From the NCBI GenBank assembly GCA_003118195.1, contig BEXV01001697.1:7851-18791 (forward strand): DNA of 10,941 nucleotides, in the 5' to 3' direction. Origin of the DNA: Hemicentrotus pulcherrimus (taxonomy: Eukaryota > Echinodermata > Echinoidea > Camarodonta > Strongylocentrotidae). Positions 1-8,258 of this stretch are shown here, one piece after another (position 1 is the first letter of the stretch; each line of letters begins with the position of its first letter). The notes beneath the pieces were generated by a model. That model searched no databases. It was not told the DNA's origin and was given only the letters and a program-made list of their open reading frames with translations. Both the position numbers and the translations under genes were made by a program.

Positions 1-180
1 GGGGGGGGTAAGAGGACATATATATTTCAACGACTCAACCTACCGCTGAATAAGCGGGTGGGGGGCCGGGGAGCCACGTCCCTGTTTGACGGTACATTTT
101 TGGCGAATTTGGGGCTGATTTCAACAGTTTTTTCTGCCCGGGGGCGGGGCACGTGTCCCCTAGAGTTTCCCACTACAGTG
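1..180. repeat. GC-rich patch, probable repeat fragment
   Basis: This patch opens with eight Gs and holds several G and C runs (gggtggggggccggggagcc; cccgggggcggggcacgtg) in an otherwise AT-rich region. The abrupt change in composition and the E-box-like cacgtg inside a C/G-rich context suggest a dispersed repeat fragment cut by the window edge. An open frame on the minus strand (27-215) is Pro/Arg-rich and looks like a by-product of composition. No family is identified. Confidence 0.35.
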
Positions 181-433
181 ATGATTTGTATCTGATATTT
201 GAAATAGACTAGCATTTTTTAGTGAAAATTGTCCACTTTCCCCTATTTTATACCCCAGCCACAACAGACCGACACAAGACAAAAGCCTATTTAACCACAA
301 ATTTACGTTACTAATATGACGGATAGGTTCTGCATACTATCGTTTACCCCTCCAAATATGAGAAGAAAAAAAACATTGCGAATGTCTCCTTGCTTTGCGA
401 TTTTATTTCGCATCCATTATTCACACACAACTG

Positions 434-457
434 ACTTGGTTTGGTTTGGTTTGGTTT
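434..457. repeat. (TTGGT)n pentanucleotide microsatellite
   Basis: About four head-to-tail copies of TTGGT in acttggtttggtttggtttt. A simple repeat with no evident function. Confidence 0.85.
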
Positions 458-1538
458 TATTTTCCGTGTAAAAATTCAGTACATACATGTACAAGAATAC
501 AATTTACAAACAATACAAATCAAGAATTAAAAAACGGCTGGAAAGCTCTATTCAGAGCCATTATTAAAATGGCTCTGTTATTCCTAGAGGTCCAGAATAA
601 TCAAACATAGAAATCAAAAACAAAATATTACAAAAATATGATATTACAAATGCACTATCTACAACCCCCTCCCAAACCCTCAAAAAATGAAATGACTGCG
701 CGTGGGTACATAATGACTATTTAAAGTACAGAACAGTATTGGAAACGCCCCCTCTCAAAAAATGAAATGGAAGCTCTTATTAACAACCATGTGTAAGAAT
801 ATGTTTTGACTAATACGTGATGATGTACATCTTGCCGACAAACCGCCTACTAATTGATATATTTGGTAAATTATCATATCTATTTGGACCGGATAATTAT
901 CGCGAACGTGTCGCGAATGTTTCGCGTAGTCCCATACCCATTTTTCTGTGTATAGTGCTTGTAACTTTACCAAGACTGGGCCAAATTTCTTATTATTTTG
1001 ATGATTCCAGAACCTTGCAGTACACACCAATACTTATTTGCTAGATGGTCAACTTTTTTTGATTGATTCCCCAAAGTTTCTTCCACAAGGCAATCGCATG
1101 ACCATAACTGGTCTTTATCTTTAAAGTTGGTCACAATACCCCCCAAGTTTCTTTTGTCAGTTAACGGTTGGTTTATGGTCGGTATGGCATTGTAATTGCT
1201 TACCTATTACTAAATCCTGTACTTTATTTTATTTAGCCAGTGATTTATATTTCTGCCAGTGCGTCAAGTATTTGGGTATACTGAACAGACACAATAATAT
1301 CATCCTAATTGAATACAATATATTTTGTATATAACATTAGCACAATGAAGAGTATAACGACTTGTTAGGGAAGTAAACTTTATGTTTAGTCGTTGGTTGA
1401 GTAGTGCATAGTGATAATGTAAAGAGACAAAGCTTGAATGAAAAAATGAAGGAATAGAATCTGTCCATGAAGAGGTTAAAGGTAAACCGGAGAGAGAAGG
1501 GTGGGAAGAGAATACAGGAGTACATATAAGAAGAAGTC

Positions 1539-1824
1539 ACGTCGACTGGCTGGCAGAAGGGCGTTAGCTCCAATTTTAGGTAAAAAATGAAGCGTTAATC
1601 AGAAGGGCGTTAGCACTAAATCGCTTTAATTTTTTTTAAAACTGACTTATTTCCAAGAAAAAAATTGTGACCGTGTTCTATTATAACATTTCTATGTAAG
1701 TTTTAAAACAATTTTCGGGATGGAAAGCAGTTTAAATAATAAACAAATCTATAAATGTGAATAATTCAAAAAGTAGTTTCCGAGTTGCTCGCACGCTAAC
1801 GCCCTTCTGCCAGCCGGCCGACGT
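1539..1824. mobile_element. 286-bp foldback / MITE-like element with 30-bp terminal inverted repeats
   Basis: The left arm 1539-1568 and the right arm 1795-1824 are inverted complements at about 28 of 30 positions. The shared inner part is ggctggcagaagggcgttag. The interior is AT-rich, with no coding capacity and no transposase. A third, direct copy of the inner motif (cagaagggcgttagc) is at 1600-1614, just inside the left arm. Purine-rich sequence flanks both sides, as if the element sits within a GA tract. I see no clear target-site duplication. By structure it is a non-autonomous DNA element; the superfamily is unknown. Confidence 0.7.
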
Positions 1825-1825
1825 C

Positions 1826-2121
1826 AGACAGTGCGAGGGAGAGGGGGATAGGAGGGAAGGGACAAAAGAGAAATGGGAGAAGAGGGAGAGAGATTGAGAG
1901 GGGATAGAATAAGGGAGGGAGAAGAGAGAAAGGGGTGTAGGGGAGTGGTAGGTAAGTGGAGGAGAATAGTGAATTGGAAAAAGAGAGGGAGAGAGAGAGA
2001 GAAAGAGAGGGGAAAGGGGTGTAAGAGAGTGGTAAGAGATGTGAGTAGAAAGTAAAGAGAAAGAGAGGAGATGTAGGGGAGAAAGGAGGGGCGAGATAGA
2101 GATATATAGAGAGAGAGAGAT
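1826..2121. repeat. ~300-bp polypurine (GA-rich) tract
   Basis: Almost every base on the plus strand is A or G, mostly gagagg, gggaga and gagaga blocks. An internal near-repeat starts aaaggggtgta at 1929 and again at 2013, a spacing of 84 bases, so the tract grew partly by duplication. The long open frames seen here on both strands (for example a Ser/Leu/Pro-rich one on the minus strand) reflect simple composition and are not genes. It ends 65 bases before exon 1, so it lies in an intron if exon 1 is real. Confidence 0.9.
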
Positions 2122-2186
2122 AACAACTCTCACGCATGTTTGTTTTTTAATTATTGTTTTCCTATATTTACATCTTTGTCTCCTAG

Positions 2187-2247
2187 TTTCATGGCATTTT
2201 AACTGAAGAGGAACTTCATTCATACACAAAGAAAGCACAGATAAAAG
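2187..2247 (+). CDS. Exon 1 of those visible: N-terminal propeptide segment
   Basis: This is a short 61-bp exon. The acceptor is ctcctag (AG at 2185-2186) after a pyrimidine-rich stretch, and the donor is gtcagt at 2248. It encodes about 20 residues, including ILTEEELHSY, which resembles the 'LT.EEL' segment near the start of M12B propeptides. It ends with a single G (phase 1). Joined to the AA that opens the next exon, this gives Glu and the run EYDIILP, a typical ADAMTS propeptide motif. Support is motif plus phase plus both splice sites. It was found by hand and is too short to stand out as an open frame. A chance match is possible but unlikely. The acceptor implies at least one more upstream coding exon, probably the signal peptide. 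Confidence 0.62.
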
Positions 2248-5200
2248 GTCAGTATCCCATAATCACTTTTGTGATGTTGGATTTATGATATGTTTGTCTA
2301 GGTTCTAACGCACACACGCAACACACACAACACAAAACACGGTGATGCAATACATTTACAATATACCTGTGTTTTTTTAATCTATGGAGCAAACATATTA
2401 CATGAATATGCTAATACACTGTGTATCTTTTGAAAATATTAATTTATGTTGTAAGAGCACAGTCATACATTGTCATTAGTTGTGCCTTTGAGCTTTTTTG
2501 TTGTTGAAAAACCTTACAATTAACGAAATATGGGGAAATAGGCCTATTAATATGAAATCAGATTTGAAACAAAATTTTAAAAAGTATCAATCTTAATCCT
2601 GGCTAAATCCTAATAACTTTCATACACTTTGAATGAGTCTTGAGTTCGTTCAAGTCTTATACCCCTTCCTCATGGTAAGTGCGCAATTCGACAAGAACCC
2701 AATCCACTCCTTGTCAGACCCATTGATATACCGAGTTTTGCCAACACGGGTCTAGTTGCTAATGGGGAATACTGCTAGTTTTGTTGGGCACGAACAAAAC
2801 GAAGGAATATACGCCATATTGAGACCAACTGTTCCAAAGTTGGCCAAAATTTATATATAGGCCCACATGGTTTTGTTCCTTGAGATGAATTAATGGTAAT
2901 AGCGTGATGTCATTGTTATAAGAATTTAAGATTATTTCACTTGTCACATAGAAAATAGTTTAAGCAGGGATATGAGAGTTTTTAAACTCTCATATCCCTG
3001 GTTTAAGTACTTGACGAAAAACATTGACATGATGTTAATTTTCTGAGTACACGTACGATGAAGCTTTTCTACCATAACTTATAACTTCATGCATTCTTAA
3101 TTTAGAATATGACATCATCTTGCCGCTGGTTCATGATCCCTCAAAAGTATCAAAACGAAGCGCAGATTCAGCCAATGACAATGAAGCTCGCAAAGTCACT
3201 TTCACCGCATTCGATGAAGAACATCACGTGGTCCTTGAGCAAAATCGCTGGCTCCTGAGACCCGACCTGGAGGTGGAATATCTACAGCCGGATGGATCGA
3301 TCAGGAAAGAACCGGTTCAGACCAGAGACTGCCATTTTTTCGCTACGTCAATCTCTCATACAGGATCAACGGGAGCTCTGAGCACATGCAGTGGATTGGT
3401 AAATATTTTAGTTGTATTTTATAAGACCCATTTCAACGTTAAAAGGGAAATCGCCCCTTACATATAAATAGGATTATTTTTGAGATTTCTCTATTATTTT
3501 TTTTCCCTCCAAGATTCCAAACTAGAACATTTGAAAGGAAAATACTACAATCTGTTTATTGTCAAGACGTTTGGTCTATGAAATCAAACACTACCTTTGG
3601 GTGATTTTACGACGCATTTTTCATAGTATATTTCCTACACTAATCAAATGTCTAACTTCTACCCAGGATAATGCAAAATAACTAATCCCCAATCCAAGCA
3701 TTAAAAAAAAAGAAAAAATATGCCATTGCCGTAATTCAATGAATTCCTTTTTTTTTATTGAGTGCCTCGTTACAAATGATTTCATCTATTACTAATACTA
3801 ATAATTGTTTTAATAGTCAGAATGCACATTATATACATTAAGTGGTGTTAAGTAGGGCAGCCGTAGTTGTTTGTCCAATGTTGCAACAACAAATGTTTGC
3901 AATTTCATTCTGTCTATTTAGATAAAATTATTCGTAACAAAGATGTATAGACGTTGGAGCTATATAGGCCAAGTATCCTAAATGGAATTACTCGCTATTA
4001 TGCTGTACCAAAATGTTTTCATTTCATTGTCAGAGAGGTATACTGTCAGTGGCAGATGAGGTGCTACACATAGAACCTCTCAAAGAGCACCATGCGAAGA
4101 GGATGAAGAGGAGGAGTAGCGAAGATGCAGTCCACATGTTACACATCATCTACAAACGTAGCCCATCTACAGATGATGCCACCCCATGCCCAGTAAAACC
4201 ATGTAAGCCTTCCGAATAACTTCTGTTCACATTTATGGAAGGTTAAAATCCAACCCTGATACCGAAATGCTCTGAAAGAAAGTAGACAAATGATAAAGGT
4301 AGGTAACTGAAAATATTGCGTGATATATCAACAAAAGTACTTCTGAAGAAAAAAAAAATTCTTCTTCTCGTATAATTATGATCTACCCTAGACCTATATC
4401 CGGGTTATTACACCCAGAACCGTATAGGGAACGCTATGCAGGGGTCCAAAGGTATTTCAATTAATCTTGTTCATATTTACGTGTTCAATTGGTTTATCCT
4501 ACATTCATTTTACGATGTTTCTTTCTTCAGTCAGAGTCACAGTCGATTCAAACAGTGCATCAGCGAATGGAACAGTGATTCCTGCCAATGAGACTGTCTA
4601 CACGGGACCCTACCTCGGCGCCAAGTTCCTGGAGATCTTCTATGTGGTGGACAGTCTAGTTTACAATGAATACACGGTTGATACAGAGAGCTATGCCACA
4701 ACCATACTAAACATTGTAAGCACATGAGGAACCACTCCTATTTTGGAGAAAATATTCCTTTTTTTATAGAGGAATTGTTCCTTGTTTTGTTTTTAAAAGT
4801 TCCTATTTCTGAATGTGAAATAATGGTTTTAATGACAAACCTCTGTATAAACCATACAAATATTCTGCTTTCCCAATTAGTCATTGAAATTGTTATTTAT
4901 GTTTTGTTTTAATGTTGACAAGTATGACATTGTAAGTGCTCGCCAGCATGTTTATGATATGACCGCCCACCGGAAAAAACCCCGTTACCTTGTTACTTGT
5001 ACTTCAATTTTGTTTAATCTCTTTTGTATGTTTTTGTTTAAGTTTTTGCAGGGTCTCTCTGAAGACCAATGCAATTTTTTGAAATACATATTCCTTCAAA
5101 TATTATTCTTTAAACAATAGTTTGGATTTATATTTTTTCATATTTTCCACAATATCCGCTACCCTGTCTGTGTGTACTGGCATAAAACACGCAGTGAAAG

Positions 5201-8200
5201 GTGCAAGCTGCACCGCTGTTGTTTGGCTATGCTTTATTCTATCTTTGATGAGTGCAGGCCTGCTGTGTACTGCGCTTTATAAAAATACCAGTACTTATCA
5301 CTCTATTTTGTAACTAATCATTTTTTCACCCTGCCTCTTATTCTGATCTATAACTGGTTCCAGTGCTGCAGAATCATAACTACTATATGGTATCATCGTA
5401 ACGAGGAATAAACATACCTTGTTATTATAGTAAACAGAGCAATAACTATCCCATGACAAGATACTTGCCATCGATGTAACTCGAGTTTCCAAATCTTTTT
5501 TGAAGGGTTAAGATCATTTATTCTCTTTAGGAACACTCTACATAAACAACAATTTCTGTGCCTTTTCCTCCTCCCTCAACTGCGAAACGTAGATGAGCAG
5601 ACGTTATGCAGACCCTAGCCTTGACATCAGCATGAGAATATCAGTGGTCCGTCTTCTATCTCGATGACGGAAACGTTAACGGTAAGATATTGTATTTGTA
5701 ACTCCTGCCATATTGAATTTATTGTTTCCATTGATCGTTGCTATAATTCACTTACATCAAATAAACCCCTTTAAAAATCCTTAAGCATTGTGGAAATGGG
5801 GACTTTTAGATTGGCACGACGAGAACGTGGACTTCACGTGTGAAATAATTTTAATGCAATGTGACGTCACTGCCATTTTGGTGCCTTGAAAGGACGTTAG
5901 ATTGCCTTAAAAGGATGTCACACGTCGCAGTCCACGTTCTTGTCTAATTATTGGGTAGCAGTAGGTCTATTTTGTTCTATAACTTGGCACAAATTATATA
6001 TTCATGGTTTCTGTCTTTCGTGACAAGATGTAATCAAAAATAATATTAATATATATATATATATATGTACATACTGTAATTATAATGATTAACAACCCAA
6101 GCTAATACTGAGGATTAATTTCAGTACAATATTTTGGTATCGCTAATTATTTGTTCCTCTATCTCTTTCTCTCTTCTTTCATTCATGTTGTCTTCGTGTG
6201 CGCTAAGCAGCATGCTAGTATTAAGCGATTTATACATGTTGCATATGATTATTGTTCTTTAAGTGGAGAAATTATCCAGTCGTTCCGATTTACATCGACA
6301 AAGGATTCACTAAATGTTCAATATGAATATATTTGTCTGTATGGTTTTGGGCGGATCAAGGATTCTCTAGCCGGTAGTGACTCTAATAAGCAGAAAGGGG
6401 TTGTTACAATTTCCTTGTGTTCCTTTGGGGTTGACATTTTCTACCGGTGCGACAAAATGAGGGGGGGCACACTTCCTTTCATATTAGAGGTCGAGGTTAT
6501 GATGGGTAAGGGGAGGGGGTTGCCCTCCTTGCCCCTGGATCCAGCACCAGTTGGTGTATGCATGTTAGCCTCCACCTTCAGTGGGTGGGGNGGTGGCTTC
6601 GCCTATCGGATCCGCCGGTAACCTTTGACAATGCAATAAATTTAGTTATTTTGTATTGATATTGCCTATAGGCCTTTGACACCGGTGGATCTCCAGTAAC
6701 TATGACACCTACTAATAACGGATATACAAGCCTCGAAGATTTCTGCATTTGGCAGGCTGCTCAGAGCGTCAACGATGACACGAATCCTAACGACTGGGAC
6801 CTAGCAATGCTTTTCACTGGGTCAGTAAAACATAAATCGAAAGTATTACATCTATCAAGATATCAAGTTAACCAATGCCGAATCAGGCAGAACTGTTGAT
6901 GATATAAATAATTCGCATTACCTTAAAACGCCCAAAAGAATGCGTTGATAATTTGTTTATCTAGTTGTTACACGGTAAGTCGTTGAGCAAGCAAGTTCTC
7001 AGACACTCTACAAGCGAGAGGGAGCTTCTAGTTTTATAAGCAATACCAGCAATGACCAATTTTGATGGTCGTGGTGCACGAGACAGAGGCAGGTCACTCC
7101 TGTCTCATTACTGTTTGTATTAGTTCAATAATTACATTTTGTACAAAAGGTGTGATTTGTGTAGAGTGTTTTAAAACGGGTAGGAGTATCAGTACGAATG
7201 CTCAATTTTTAAGTACTTTCCACCCCCTAGCAAGTACATATTTGAGAAAAAACATGTTGTTACAGCGTCACAACTTACCCCATTTCAAACATAATACACT
7301 CACTCAAACACAAACTAAATAACTATTTTTTTGAAGAAAAACTCAAAGAGTCTTTCAACTGACAGTTCACGGTACCGGGACGGTACCATCATTCATAACT
7401 CGATTCCGAATCTATGTAATGTTTGGGAACTGTCTTTTCCCATCCATTATTTTCATAAATTTGATAATAAACTACTCAAATTTATAAACGCACCTACGCG
7501 AATTACTTCTGGTGTTAAACACAAATATTTTGCAATTACAATAAAGTGAAAATTCATGGATCTTTTCAGCATTGTGTTTCAATAATATGCATTATAATGC
7601 ATATGCATTATAATGTATTTTATCGTAACATCTAGACCTCTCCTTCCCCCATAAAGTTATCAAGAGATGCAATTTACTTAATATTAAACAAAGCTGAAAT
7701 GTTCATGATACCTTCTTGACATGAGGCATGTTCATAACATTTGTCTGTTTTGGAGCCAGAAGGGCGTTAACCTCAAATACTTACTTTATACTCAAATACT
7801 TACTTTATACCAAGTAAACACCCTTCTGACTCTGAAATAAACCCTCATAGATATATTTACCTATCAAGAAAGCCCACTGAAATGCATTACTTTACATAGG
7901 CTAGTGATGCATAAAGGCATCGCTGGAATATTATATGAGGGAAAAATCTGCATTTTTCAAACCAAACATTTTTGACCACGAAAGTCTCGACTCCCTCGAC
8001 ACAATTTCCATTCCTAAAAGCAAGCAAACATTCAGGTTACCATCAAGTATAAACAATTTATAAAAAAAGTCGACAACATTTTTCATTTTTGTAGTATAAA
8101 GTAGTCGGTCTGACGTGGTTTCTGTGTAAGCGTATAGCAACACATTTCTTCCGATTAATTTCAGGTCTTTCATAAAAAGTTCTTATGGTCATGGTTCACA

Positions 8201-8227
8201 TAATGATATTTCTCTTTTTTTTTCTCC

Positions 8228-8258
<31 letters not shown>

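Larger units (their letters stand above)
1..2186. other. Non-coding sequence upstream of the first visible exon
   Basis: I find no exon I can support here. The first coding exon, with the start codon and signal peptide, is expected upstream and should end in phase 0. One hydrophobic run (IPIFLCIVLVTL, about 938-973) lies in an open frame at 817-1044 but has no convincing donor. Contents are a GC-rich patch at 1-180, a (TTGGT)n tract, a TCGCGA cluster near 899-929, a foldback element at 1539-1824 and a purine tract at about 1826-2121. Without the transcription start I cannot tell promoter from intron. Confidence 0.6.
5682..6696. other. Intron 5
   Basis: 1015 bases, phase 1. It holds a foldback element (5806-5948), an AT microsatellite (6048-6066) and a G-rich repeat-like stretch with the only N (about 6440-6620). 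The 156-codon open frame across 6151-6621 spans the N and resembles no known protein; I treat it as chance. Confidence 0.7.

Noticed and set aside
755..1030. 91-codon minus-strand open frame
   Set aside because: No recognisable domain and overlaps another chance frame on the opposite strand.
817..1044. Hydrophobic run as a candidate signal-peptide exon
   Set aside because: The hydrophobic stretch begins about 40 residues after the Met and no phase-0 donor follows it.
1732..2238. A 168-codon minus-strand open frame (and overlapping ones) rich in Ser, Leu and Pro
   Set aside because: It lies on the purine tract; the protein is a translation of CT repeats, with no domain.
5122..5313. Hydrophobic 63-residue open frame in intron 4, possible membrane protein
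   Set aside because: No splice context fitting the gene and no recognisable domain; T-rich DNA readily yields hydrophobic frames.
6151..6621. A 156-codon plus-strand open frame in intron 5
   Set aside because: It crosses the N and a G-rich repeat, has no family resemblance, and the gene's phases do not need it.
6672..6696. Earlier acceptor for exon 6 after ctatag
   Set aside because: The open frame continues upstream to it, but joining in phase 1 gives an immediate TGA; the 6697 acceptor fits the phase of exon 5.
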